A stretch of DNA of 64,000 nucleotides from CAZZNY01 sp964655935 (GTDB lineage: Bacteria; Patescibacteriota; Gracilibacteria; BD1-5; UBA2023): assembly GCA_964655935.1 (NCBI GenBank), contig CAZZNY010000001.1:496001-560000 (forward strand), read 5' to 3'. Under the pieces are notes generated by a model. That model ran no database searches. It saw only the letters and a program-made list of their open reading frames with translations, and was not told where the DNA came from. Positions 51,653-61,759 of this stretch are shown piece after piece (position 1 is the first letter of the stretch; every line of letters starts with the position of its first letter). A program made the translations under genes and the position numbers.

Positions 51653-51692
51653 AATTAACCCCGGGTTTCTAGAGAACCCGGGGTTAATTTTA
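51653..51692. terminator. Bidirectional GC-rich terminator
   Basis: AAATTAACCCCGGGTT pairs with AACCCGGGGTTAATTT and is followed by T; it includes the stop codon of the kinase gene on the other strand. Confidence 0.92.
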
Positions 51693-52844
51693 TATCTGAT
51701 GAAGTGGCATGATAAAACTAAAAGTAGATCATTTTCCCAGTTCACTCTCAAGTTCTATTCTACCTCACATTCGTTCGATAAGTTCTTTTGTGATCGCGAG
51801 TCCAAGTCCGGTTCACTCATGTTTTCTCCTGAGAGTACTTCCTACTTGCGAGAATTTTTGAAATACTTTATCGTGATTTTCTGGAGCAATTCCGATTCCA
51901 TTATCATAAACCGAAACTCGAAGCACTCCATCTTTTGTCTCATAATGAATAACAATCTTTCCATTTTCCGGAGTAAATTTAAAAGCGTTTCCGATAAGAT
52001 TCGTGACAATCTGTCGAAATCTATCCGCATCAGTTTTTATAAAACAATTATTACATGCTCATTCGAGTACAAAATCTATATGTTTTTCTCGAAGGAGTGA
52101 ATTATTCTCGTGTTCAGCATAAATATCGGAAAGTATTTTTCCTACCGATAATATTTCTTCACGAAACTCTATTTTTCCTGATTCAAGTTTTGAGATATCA
52201 AGCATGTCATTAATAATCCGAATAAGTCGATCGGAGTTTTTTCAAAGAAGCTCAATAGTTTGACGAAGTTCTGGATTGATTTCTCAAAAATCATTTTCAA
52301 GAATCATCGAAAGATATCATTTGATCGAAGTCATCGGAGTACGAAGCTCATGAGAAGCAACGTTCAAAAATTCATTTTTTGCAATATTAAGCTCTTGAAG
52401 TTCTCGATTCTGGTTTTCGAGCTTACGAATCTCACGAAGATCTCGAATAATTGCGACAGCTACTCCTTCTACGAAAGGGATTCCTTTTATTTCTACCGGT
52501 ATGTGTTCTCCATTTTTTGCGATCATTATTCATGGATAGATAGTCACTTCTCCTGAAGCCCTTCGAACACGATGTTCTGCGATTGCTCGCTTCGTAGCTT
52601 CGTCATAAAAATCATCGACTTTTTTCTGTAAAATTTCTTCTTGTGTATATCCGACCACCTGAATAAATTTCAGATTTGCATAGATCGTTCATCCCGTCTG
52701 AATATCACCCATCCATGCCATATGGTTCATATTTTCTATGACTCTCTTATAGGCGTTAACTGGTTCATGTTGCGATTCAGTACAAATATCCCCCTTGTTA
52801 CTGGTGGATCAGATTAAATCCTCTCACATATCATGATTACTCAT
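51690..52844 (-). CDS. Soluble PAS-domain sensor histidine kinase
   Basis: A 384-residue kinase without transmembrane segments. A PAS domain at about 40-150 (MAWMGDIQTGGTIYANLKFI, GYTQEEIL) is followed by a short coiled coil (LRKLENQNRELQELNIAKN-like) and the HisKA dimerisation helix with the phosphorylated His in NVASHELRTPMTSIKGYL. The GHKL ATPase then has N box FRQIVTNLIGNAFKF, G1 YDNGIGIA and G2 EGTGLGLAITKEL. It senses an intracellular signal and passes phosphate to a response regulator, which is not adjacent. UGA glycines fall in several boxes, including MGEDLIG and DIQTGG. Confidence 0.93.
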
Positions 52845-52870
52845 TGAATGAATTTATTATAATATGCACT

Positions 52871-52900
52871 ATAATATCATATGCTCCATTTGCTTGTCAA
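52871..52900 (-). promoter_or_regulatory. Promoter of the histidine kinase gene
   Basis: TTGACA at 52895-52900 and TATTAT at 52871-52876 on the minus strand, spacer 18. Confidence 0.5.
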
Positions 52901-52970
52901 ATTCCACACACTTGCATTTTTATAAAAACGACTACAATAAGAATGTTTTACATCTCTAATCGCACCCACT

Positions 52971-53474
52971 ATGGTTAGCGCGAACCCAACAAGCTCGGAT
53001 ACGCCCAGATTTATGGACCGAGGATTTTTCTTCATTCTCGTAGCACTTTTTGCCGGAGCACTCTATACTGGTTTCTTTTTTTTGTGGAAAACGGAACTTC
53101 TCTCCGATTTTCATGATGATTTTTTTCGTCTTATCATCGAGACACAGAATACTACCGTAAAAGAACTCTTTGAAAAATATGCCATCTATGGTGGAGTTGC
53201 TTTTGCTCTGCTTCTCATTATTAAAAGCATGTTTCTTTTTGGTATCAAAAAGATAATCTGACTCGGAAAAAAATATATCTTAAATCCACTTTTTTATATC
53301 ATACTGTACGGTGGATTTACTATTTTTGCTTGGAATATCTACTACTATGAACCTCACTATTCAGCGATCGGAATCGCCATCATCTACCTCGTCGCAAAGC
53401 CAATGCTTTATAGTTCTGCGATTATAACTGGGCTTATGTTATTGAATTTTATTTGGAGATTGGTGAAAAAATAA
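52971..53474 (+). CDS. Multi-pass membrane protein
   Basis: A 167-residue protein with four predicted transmembrane helices: about 19-38 (FFFILVALFAGALYTGFFFL), 71-90 (YGGVAFALLLIIKSMFLFGI), 104-121 (LFYIILYGGFTIFAWNI) and 131-160. A short polar loop between the first two (SDFHDDFFRLIIETQNTTVK) lies on one side of the membrane. One UGA glycine (KKIIGLGKK). No family recognised. Confidence 0.78.
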
Positions 53475-53557
53475 ATATTTGTCACTGTCCGCTACGGCGG
53501 AGGGCAATCTGGTTAAACAATAATTAAAAACAATAGTTTAATCTCTAAATTAACGTT

Positions 53558-53974
53558 ATGAAAATCCTCATCGGCGGAAGTATGTCCTTTGCCAATAAGA
53601 TGTTTGAGATAAAAGAAATACTCGAGAAACAATGACATATAGTTAATCTTTCACCAGGAATCAATTTTTTTATAGAAAATCCAAATGCAAAAATGGATTT
53701 CGAACAAGAACTAACATTTTGCAAAGAAACTGGTATTATGAAGCAATTCTTTGATGAGATTGCAGCAAGCGAATGAGTGCTTTTTTTGAATTATGACAAA
53801 AAATGAGTCTCTGGATACATAGGTGCCTCTGTTTTAATGGAAATATGAATAGCTTATTTTTTAGGCAAGAAAATATATCTCATAAATCCAATCGATAAGA
53901 CACAATCCTATGCCTTGGAAGTACTTTTGACGAGCCCTAAAATCCTTCATGGAGATTTGCAAAAAATTCAATAA
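53558..53974 (+). CDS. Nucleoside 2-deoxyribosyltransferase-like protein
   Basis: A 138-residue Rossmann-like protein: MKILIGGSMSFANKMFEIKE, then HIVNLSPGINFF, AASEGVLFLNYDKKG, IGASVLMEIGIAYFLGKKIY and LINPIDKT. This is the order of motifs in deoxyribosyltransferase and related small SLOG-like proteins (GGSM nucleotide-binding turn, LNYD, GxSVLMEIGIA). UGA supplies the Gly of EKQGHIV, SEGVLF and MEIGIAY. The substrate cannot be read; a role in nucleotide handling is likely. Compare the DNPH1-like gene at 6429. Confidence 0.7.
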
Positions 53975-54009
53975 TGAGTTTACAGAATAATTCTTCTGAC
54001 AATATCCCA

Positions 54010-54040
54010 TTCTTAATTCTTAATTCTTAATTCTTAATTT
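54010..54040. repeat. Tandem TTAATTC tract before a lipoprotein gene
   Basis: Four copies of TTAATTC run directly to the ATG at 54041. It is the same heptad as before tmk (14094) and before the gene at 40163. Confidence 0.85.
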
Positions 54041-55306
54041 ATGCGTAAGTTTTTCTTTATTCCACTTCTTCTCTCCCCATTTTTCCTCACGAGCTGTCTC
54101 TGAGAAATCGGATGACTCATGTGTATCATCTCACCAGATAGCGATCACTGTTACCAGTGGAGTGGAGCCCAGTCGGGAGATGCTTCTCAGTGCGACAAAA
54201 TCAAAGGAACAAAATTCAAGGATACTGGCTCGAATCCACCACGCGATAAATGCTATCTCCAAGTAGCACAAAATACCGGAAATTATGAAATCTGTAAGAA
54301 AATCAAGGGTGGTCTTATGTCATATACGCAACAAGAATGTCTCCTCGGAACTGCCCTTCGACTCGGGGATGCTGCTGGATGCAAGAGATTGAAGTCTTTC
54401 GCGAGCGAATACGAGACCTGTAAATCTAACCTCTGTACGATAGCATCAGTCGACAAGGCCGATAAAGAGATTGATGAACTGACTGAAAAACTTAAAAAAG
54501 ACCCAAAAGATGAAAAACTTAAAAAAGATCTCGAAAAAGCTCAGAATAAAAAGAATAGTAGTTACGATGAGCTTTCTGCAGGTGATAAAAGTACGTATTT
54601 CAAAGACAAACGAGAAAAAATCATGGCTGACGTCGAAGACGAAGATGTCAAGAAGGCTATCTCAGACACCTATACTAAATACCGAAGTGCTCATCCTGAT
54701 ATGAAAGTCGCTGATCTTCTCATAAAAATCCAGACCATCAAAGAAGAACAAGTGCAGGTCAAACGACTCGACGATTATGCGAACGAGCTCACTGACGGAA
54801 TCAAAGAAAAAATGCAATGAGTCCTCGATGGCAAAAAAGATGAACTCATCGATGCTGCTGGAGAAAAAGCAAAAGACTGGCTCGCAAAAAATGGCGGAGA
54901 TAATGTAAAATACGGACTCAAAAATCTCGAATATATGCGAGATAAATATGAGAAAGGTTCCGAGCAATTCAATAAATTACAAGAAAAATATGACAAACTC
55001 AAGTGAGCTTATGATAAAATCGTAGACGTCTATAATAAAGTCGATTCTATAAATACTCTCGTCGCACAAGGAAAAATCACCGAATGACAAGCTCAAGCGA
55101 TAAAATGAGGAGTTTTTCTTCAAACTGGTCTCGAATATACGACTAAATACGTTCCAGTCTTCGGCTCAACTATCTCGAAGATATCAAAAGAAACTTTCGA
55201 AATGGTCATCAACAAAGCAAAAGAACGAGCCGCACGAACCAACTCTCTCAATAAGTGTATCGACGATCCGGAACACTGTGATACCAGTGGAATTAGTGCG
55301 TATTAG
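54041..55306 (+). CDS. Lipoprotein with Cys-rich head and long coiled coil
   Basis: A 421-residue lipoprotein. The signal peptide MRKFFFIPLLLSPFFLTSC has lipobox LTSC with lipidated Cys19. Residues 25-140 hold many Cys pairs (DHCYQW, QCDKIKG, KCYLQVAQ, GNYEICKKIKGG, GCKRLKSF). They are spaced like short Cys repeats of about 25-35 residues. From about 150 it is highly charged and helical (EIDELTEKLKKDPKDEKLKK), a coiled coil of some 150 residues, and the tail has two more Cys (NKCIDDPEHCDTSGI). Probably a surface or envelope anchor. About eight UGA glycines. No family recognised. Confidence 0.78.
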
Positions 55307-55365
55307 TAGGATAGCTAGGTGGAAAGATTCTCTTAATTTAAGACGAAAAAATAATCAATAAAACT

Positions 55366-55680
55366 ATGATCCCTCTCGAATTTCTCCGACAATACCGAAT
55401 TTTTGGCTATGCTATTTTTGACTTCGTGGCAGCATTTCTCGGGATGTATCTTCTCTCTCCTTTGTTATCGAAACTCTTTCGAAAACTCGGACTGGAAATA
55501 CCAAAACGAAATTGGCTATTTCTTACTTTACCAATCGGGATTCTCTCTCACATTCTCGTCAGAAATATCACTCCGATGACGAAAGATTTTATCAATATCC
55601 ACGATAATTATATTTTAAAAATAGTTATTATTGGATTATTTGCTCTCGGAATAAGTGGAATAAAAAGAGTAAAAAAATAA
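55366..55680 (+). CDS. Small membrane protein
   Basis: A 104-residue protein with two or three membrane helices: 12-33 (GYAIFDFVAAFLGMYLLSPL), about 50-66 (LFLTLPIGILSHILV) and 83-98 (ILKIVIIGLFALGIS). The polar loop LRKLGLEIPKRN-like and Lys-rich end (IKRVKK) suggest cytoplasmic termini. No UGA codons and no recognised family. It is 59 bases downstream of the lipoprotein gene. Confidence 0.75.
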   Translation: MIPLEFLRQYRIFGYAIFDFVAAFLGMYLLSPLLSKLFRKLGLEIPKRNWLFLTLPIGILSHILVRNITPMTKDFINIHDNYILKIVIIGLFALGISGIKRVKK

Positions 55681-55705
55681 CAGAAAATGGGTTTGATTTC
55701 CTCCT

Positions 55706-55751
55706 AAAAATACGATAGGCTCTGAGCAATTTAGTCCTTATCGTATTTTTT
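55706..55751 (+). terminator. Terminator
   Basis: AAAATACGATA pairs with TATCGTATTTT over a long loop and ends in T. It sits directly before a short open frame at 55752. Confidence 0.7.
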
Positions 55752-56006
55752 ATGTTTTGATTTCCTATTCTTGAGGAAGAGATAATAGCTGATGAAGACA
55801 AGAGAACACACTTATGTGGCCTACAGCATATTGGCATAAGAACCAATGATGAAAAACAGATTTGTTGCGATGGAAATTGACTCTGATGTAAAGAATTTAA
55901 ATCATTCGATAGAGGGAACGCTGCCTGGCTTCAGAGAAAAATAGAAAGTTGAGTCTGAGAATGCCTTGCAGATATATGAACTACGAAGATACTAAGATTA
56001 CCATAA
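55752..56006 (+). CDS. Small cysteine-rich protein, uncertain
   Basis: An 84-residue frame, MFGFPILEEEIIADEDKRTH, open through six UGA glycines and ending TAA. It has five Cys (HLCGLQHIG, QICCDGNGLGCKEF and ECLADIG) in a pattern that could bind metal. It begins immediately after a terminator and has no clear promoter or Shine-Dalgarno, so it may not be expressed. The high number of UGA glycines in open frame favours a real gene over chance. Confidence 0.4.
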
Positions 56007-56112
56007 AAAAATTCTCGTTTTTTATACAAAAGCACTTAGTGTTTATTATTTTTATTATTGCTTTTATCGAAAGAAAGATTACCATCTACGTTCTACTCCT
56101 AATAACTAAAAT

Positions 56113-56739
56113 ATGATAATTGATTCTCTTAAATGGCGTTACGCTACGAAACAATTTGACTCAAGTAAGAAACTCTCTGAGTCAGATCTTCAGAAACTTA
56201 TTGATGCTTTTATTCTCACTCCGACATCTTTCGGACTCTTCCCATTCGAGCTTATCATCGTCGAAAACCCTGCTATTCGCGAATCTCTCGTCCCACACGC
56301 ATGGGGTCAGAGACAGATTGCAGATGCTTCACACCTTCTTGTTATCGCCCGACGAACCGATATTAATGCGACATTTATCAAAAATTTTATTGAACTTACC
56401 GCAAAAATTCGTGGAGTCGCGCCAGAAACATTGAAAGGATATGAAGATATGATGAACGGAGCACTTCTTTCCCGTACACCAGAGCAAATCACAGTTTGGG
56501 CGGCGAACCAAGCTTATATCGCTCTCGGAAACCTTATGACTGTCGCTGCAAAACTTCAAATCGATACTTGTCCGATGGAATGATTCGTACCAATGGAATT
56601 TGATAAAATTCTCGGTCTTACCGAGAAAAATCTTGCTTCTATCGTTTGTCTTCCTGTCTGATATCGAAGTATGGACGATAAATATGCCACACTTTCTAAA
56701 GTACGACCTGAAGAAAAAGACATCGTAAAACGAATATAA
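56113..56739 (+). CDS. Nitroreductase family oxidoreductase
   Basis: A 208-residue FMN flavoprotein. It starts IIDSLKWRYATKQFDSSKKL, then FILTPTSFGLFPFELIIVEN (FMN-binding SFG instead of SSN), HAWGQRQIADASHLLVIARR and WAANQAYIALGNLMTVAAKL, and ends DTCPMEGFVPMEFDKILGL with the Gly encoded by UGA. This is the NfsB/NfnB-type layout: reduction of nitro compounds or quinones using NAD(P)H. Length is normal for the family. A terminator follows at 56745. Confidence 0.93.
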
Positions 56740-56744
56740 TTATA

Positions 56745-56777
56745 TTCCCCTGAAAAATTTCTCAGGGGATTTTTTGT
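56745..56777 (+). terminator. Terminator of the nitroreductase gene
   Basis: TCCCCTGA pairs with TCAGGGGA, followed by TTTTTT. Confidence 0.9.
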
Positions 56778-56840
56778 AAGATTTGTATTAACTGGAAAAC
56801 TCACTACACTATAGATAATTATCACTTACCATTTTGTCAT

Positions 56841-57623
56841 ATGGATTCGAATATTCTAGGTGGTCACATATTTGGAATCAAACAAAAACGTCTCGCAATT
56901 CATGAATCGTATTACATAAAAAACGAGCAAAATCAGGACATTATGTTTGCCACACGAAAGCTTCATTTTTGGCGAAGCGTAGGATCGTGAATGCTATTTT
57001 TACTATGACTTCTCAGCATTGTATGACTCTTTCTTGTAATCGCTATAGTACTGACAGATACTAATATTTCTAATATGATTCTAGAATTAGTCATCTGAGG
57101 AATAATGAGTGCTACGGTTGGATTTTTATTCTTCTGGCTCTGGTTTAAAACTACGCCTCTAAGACATATCTACTTCTATGAATCTGAGACGATAGCAAAA
57201 TCGAATCCAGAGAATTACATATTCGAGATTCAACAATGAGAAAAAATAGAACTTCTTCATTCAAAATTCTATCTTCGCGATAAAGAAGGAAATCTTATAT
57301 TCTCTATGAGAAAAAATGCATTCCGAGATGCACTCCTACAAAAACACTGGTATATAACCATAGGAAATACTACGTTCGAAGCGATTGAAGATAATCTGGG
57401 ACTCGCACTCCTTCGTCGTTTTGTCAACGCAGCGAAACTTATTCCGATGACATTCTATTTTCTTCATCCACAGGATAAAAACAAGAAGATCGGCGCATTC
57501 CGAAGAAAATTCGAACTCTTCGATAACTACAAGCTCGATATGAGTGATGATCCAGAATTTCTCATGAATCGTGCTTGCGCCATCGGTATCGCTGTACTCT
57601 TAGATACTGGAGAAAAAAGATAA
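56841..57623 (+). CDS. Membrane protein with LURP-one/scramblase-like repeats, tentative
   Basis: A 260-residue protein. The N-terminal soluble part contains YYIKNEQNQDIMFATRK. Two transmembrane helices follow at about 52-75 (GMLFLLGLLSIVGLFLVIAI) and 85-105 (ILELVIGGIMSATVGFLFFW). The C-terminal part has FYLRDKEGNLIFSMRKNAFR and ends FRRKFELFDNYKLDMS. The phrases NEQNQDIMFATRK and DKEGNLIFSMRK look like the repeated strand units of LURP-one/Tubby-type proteins, with the membrane pair inserted between them. That call is weak. Six or more UGA glycines. Confidence 0.65.
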
Positions 57624-57624
57624 A

Positions 57625-57664
57625 AATCAAAAAATCACCGTTAGCTAACGGTGATTTTTTGATT
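57625..57664. terminator. Bidirectional terminator
   Basis: A perfect palindrome: AATCAAAAAATCACCGTTA and its complement around GC, with T-runs on both strands; it separates convergent genes. Confidence 0.95.
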
Positions 57665-60137
57665 ATGCAAATAGTTTTTTTACCCCCGACAACATTTTTC
57701 CCCATAAATTCCCTTTCGGAACCAAACGATTTTCGGTAAGTTTTTGTAGTCGATCTGCAAAAGCAGAGAATTGATCCATATTTTTATCATGTACTATCGG
57801 CGCAGCAGGAAGCGACTGGAAAACGGAATCAGCTGGAATATAGAAAGATCGTCTCATGTCGTTTGCTTCATGTACTTTGATACGAGCGATATTTCCAGCA
57901 TAGACAAGTTTTTCGAATATCAATTCTTTTCCTCATTGCGAGAGAAGAATTTTTTTATCCATCCATTCTCGGCCTTCTTTTTTGTTTTTGATCAAATCCT
58001 GAAGAAATTGCCTTGATTCGGATTGAGATTGGATAACCGAAGAATCTATTGGCTTTCACGTGTATGCTGGTCGAATATCGAGCTCGATCTTCGCATATGG
58101 ATTTTGCGGTCGGACCTCCGAAGGAGATAGAATTCATTCCACTTGAGTAGAGACTCCACGAATATCCGATGCAACGATAGATTTCGGAGTATCGAGAATC
58201 TCTTGGACTTTCTTCTCTTCTTTTATAATAATAGGAGAAATCTCATCTTCTTTTCTGGAAGAAATCTGATATAAAATTTGTGCTTCTTTTCATTTTACTT
58301 CATCTACCACACTCGTGATAGAAGCAAGATGTCTCGCATCTTCCTCGGTCAAAGCATTTTCTTCTATAGTGTTTTTATACGAACTTTCCAAGTTGAATGT
58401 CGCTTTATGTCTTCGATCCGATGAAATAGTTTTTTGGTCAATAGGATTATCACAAATAGCAACATATTGATTACTCCAGATTTTTTTTGCCATTTCTAAT
58501 GTTACTGGAGATTTTATTTTTCCATCTTTCATCACCACAGCGATGTTTTCTCCATGAAAAACACCATTTTTATCCCAAGCAAGTCGGATTTTACCTTGTT
58601 TTTTAAGCACGCGCCAAATACTATTATCAACCTTATTTAATTGAACCACTAAGGCGGGTTTTATAATATCGAGGCTCTTTTGTACTTCCGGAGCAAGATT
58701 TGACGATGAAATTATTTTTGGAGTTTTTGGAGTCATATCGACCTGTACTTGCGGCGCTGGAGCTTTTTGGACATCACCTTTCTTTCCTGTCGAAAGATAG
58801 TTATATCACAGTCCCACTCATCAAACAACTAGTGCAGCAAGTGCTATATTTCTTGTTCGGTTTCCTTTATTGATCCTCTTATCAACTCCTGAAGACTCTG
58901 GAGAAATATTTGTCGTTCATACTACAGAAGCCTCATCAGATAAAGGCAATCACTCATTTCAAGGTCAGAATATCTCTTCGAGTCGTGCATTTATTTCATC
59001 ATTTTCTGCCATTCTAGCGAATTGAGCGTCAATATCCTGTTCCGTGAGAACCACTGGAGAAATCTCGACTTTCGATCATACAGGAGTTACAATTTGTTCT
59101 ACCGGTAACGATGGGGTCGTATTTTTCTCAACTGGATGCTCTTTTAAATACTTAACATCGCTCGAGTGAATCGGAAGCGTTTTGATATATTTTCGAAGTT
59201 TTGTAGTAATGAATTCATCGATTTTTTGCTGATATTCCAAAGTTCCTGTGGTTGTACCATCGAGATCATGAGAAATTTTAGTAGCATCGTGAAATTCAAT
59301 AACGATATACCCAGCTTGATGGTAGATTCTTTTAAGTTCCTTGACTGCACCATTCATAAAAATAACTGGTTCATCGTCCCATCGAAAATATATATTTCCA
59401 CTTAAGTCATCTACCACAAGCAAAGCATTTCGTAGGGTATTCCAAGAATATTCCTGTTGTCTTGCTTGTTCATCCAGTTCTTCAGGAGTAAATTGTGATT
59501 CATCTTTTGGTACATCAGGAAGCCTCATAATTCTCTCATGAACACTCTTTAATATATCTCATCTCTCCATATTAAATCTAAGTGATTCATGATTTTCGAA
59601 TTCGAAAACAACTTCGTTTCGTCCCTGATCATCCTTCTCATACGACATTTTTTTAAAAACGACTGCTTGTTCTTCTGAAAGATTACCAGACCACATTCGC
59701 AATCCGAATTCTTTTCCTTTCCATGAATAGGTTTTTATCTTGGACTTAAGACAATCTCCTAGATATTCCCATGCTGGTTTTTGCTTAATTCTTTCTTTGT
59801 CTAAAAATCCATGATCTTCTAGCGTTCGTTGGTGTTTTTTATTGTATTCAACCATCTTTTCTTCATATTTTCTTTTTCTTTCCGCTTCAGTGAGCCTATT
59901 TCACTGTATCGACAGACGAACCCTGTCTATTACTACATTCATAAATCAGACAATAGACATTGCTTCTGGTTTTGCACTTACTCCACTCTTTGGCCTGTTT
60001 CCAGGCACATAAGGTTTACCTTTGGGTTTGTTTATAGTCTTGGTTACGCTACTACTGTGACCAAGAAAACTCCCAAAACGGCTTAATATGCCCTCAGGTT
60101 GTGAGGTCGTCTGACCTCGGCTTGGTAGAGTGTTCAT
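57663..60137 (-). CDS. Large single-pass membrane protein of unknown function
   Basis: An 824-residue protein. Residues 1-60 are basic and flexible (QPEGILSRFGSFLGHSSSVT), then a helical charged region (EAERKRKYEEKMVEYNKKHQ) and a folded part with AWEYLGDCLKSKIKTYSWKG and KKMSYEKDDQGRNEVVFEFE. A repeat of the same fold may follow (EYSWNTLRNALLVVDDLSGN). One transmembrane helix lies at about 424-443 (RNIALAALVVGGVGLGYNYL). The other side carries VDNSIWRVLKKQGKIRLAWD and a C-terminal basic tail. Many UGA glycines span it. No family recognised. It precedes ftsZ's terminator region on the same strand but is separately promoted. Confidence 0.75.
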
Positions 60138-60167
60138 ATTCGCAAAAAATATGAATTAGGAACATCT

Positions 60168-60195
60168 ATTATAAGATTTTCCATTTTTTTATCAA
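60168..60195 (-). promoter_or_regulatory. Promoter of the 824-residue protein gene
   Basis: TTGATA at 60190-60195 and TATAAT at 60168-60173 on the minus strand, spacer 16, about 31 bases before the start. Confidence 0.65.
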
Positions 60196-60280
60196 TACTT
60201 TCCATTTGACAACTCGAGCAGAGTATTCTTCTAAAATACAGATGGCTTATTCTCAATACATAATCGAATTAAATATAATA

Positions 60281-60310
60281 AAAACCAACTTCAGATCGAA
60301 GTTGGTTTTT
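60281..60310 (-). terminator. Terminator of ftsZ
   Basis: AAAAACCAACTTC pairs with GAAGTTGGTTTTT around a four-base loop; symmetric, about 90 bases past the ftsZ stop. Confidence 0.85.
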
Positions 60311-60398
60311 AGACTTATACTTTCGGGGGATGGCGAAACAAATTCAGGATGATGTGCTACTTTCGACTTTACAAACTTTACAAACCTTCGACTATTGC

Positions 60399-61580
60399 TT
60401 ATTTCATCTTGTTTCTTAGAAAAGCTGGAATATCAAGATCGTTTGCTTGCTGCATTGGTTGCTGTTGAGAGAATGAAGGCTGAGCCCCGACTACTCGCTT
60501 ACCAAATGGTGACATAGTTGTTTTTGGAGTTGCTACATATTTTTGATTTGTTTCTTCGTTGAACCCAGTTGCGACAACAGTAATCTTGATTTCACCGGTA
60601 TAATTTTCATTGATAGTAGCTCCGAAGATGATATTTGCTTCTGGATCACATGCATCAGTAATAATTTTCGCTGCTTCATCGACTTCAAACATAGAAAGAT
60701 CCGTACCTCCGGTAATATTGAAGAGGAGCCCTCGAGCACCTGCGATAGAAAGCTCAAGAAGTGGAGAATCTACTGCTGCACGAGCTGCTTCTACGGCCCG
60801 GTTTTCACCAGAACCATATCCGATACCCATGAGTGCGCTTCCTGCATTTTCCATAACCGATCGTACATCCGCGAAGTCTACGTTAATAAGACCTGGAAGA
60901 GTAATAAGATCAGAGATTCCTTGTACTCCCTGATTTAAGACTTCGTCGACGATATTAAAAGCATCAAGAAGTGGAGTTTTTTTGTCGATAATAGAAAGAA
61001 TCTTGTCATTAGGAATCGTGATAAGTGTATCAACTTTATCTCGTAATCGTTCAAAACCATCAAGAGCTTGAGCAGATCGTCGCTGTCCTTCAAAACCAAA
61101 AGGTTTTGTAACTACACCGACTACGAGAGCACCAAGACCTTTCGCGATCTCCGCAATAATCGGAGCTGCTCCAGTACCAGTACCACCTCCAAGACCACAT
61201 GTAACAAAAACCATATCAGCACCATTGAGAACTTGCTTGATTTCTTCACTTGATTCTTCTGCTGCCTTTTTACCGATTTCTGGATTAGAACCAGCACCGA
61301 GTCCTCGAGTAGTCGCTCGACCGATATTAATTCGGACATGAGCTTTTGATGAAAAAAGTGCTTGAGAATCAGTATTAACCGCGATAAATTCTACGCCTTC
61401 AAGACCAGAATGAATCATTCGATTTACTGCATTTTGACCAGCTCATCCAACTCCGACAACTTTAATATTTGCCACTGGAGAAATGTGTTCGAGCATGTTT
61501 ACTTCTTCGATTGGAGCTTTTAGGAAAGAGTCTCCTCGGAGAAGTCCTTTGAGCTTATCATCAGTTTTTCGCATTGCCAT
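60399..61580 (-). CDS. ftsZ: Cell division protein FtsZ
   Basis: A 393-residue tubulin-like GTPase that forms the division ring. It has [19 protein letters not shown] (second Gly of GGAG by UGA), [13 protein letters not shown], the signature [39 protein letters not shown] and [20 protein letters not shown]. The C-terminal conserved peptide that binds FtsA is [13 protein letters not shown], close to the canonical DIPxFLR. Start chosen at 61580 (MAMRKTDD); 61574 is an alternative. Only one UGA glycine. Follows ftsA, from which it is split by a family C repeat. Confidence 0.97.
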
Positions 61581-61614
61581 AGATTGAAAGAAAATTATGA
61601 GAATAAAAATAGAA

Positions 61615-61750
61615 CGTCATTCCAGCGCGTGCTGGGATTTTCCATATTTTCTTCGGAAACTATGCATTTAAGCGGAAGATCCCGGATATTTTCTGGAAAA
61701 GGTATAAATTCTTCGTTGTCATATGGTATCCAGAAAATTCTGGGATGACA
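61615..61750. repeat. Family C palindromic repeat between ftsA and ftsZ
   Basis: Ends CGTCATTCCAGCG and TTCTGGGATGACA; inner AAGATCCCGGATATTTTC. It is the reverse-complement partner of 13934-14090, so the two copies lie in opposite orientation. Confidence 0.8.
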
Positions 61751-61759
61751 GGTATATTA

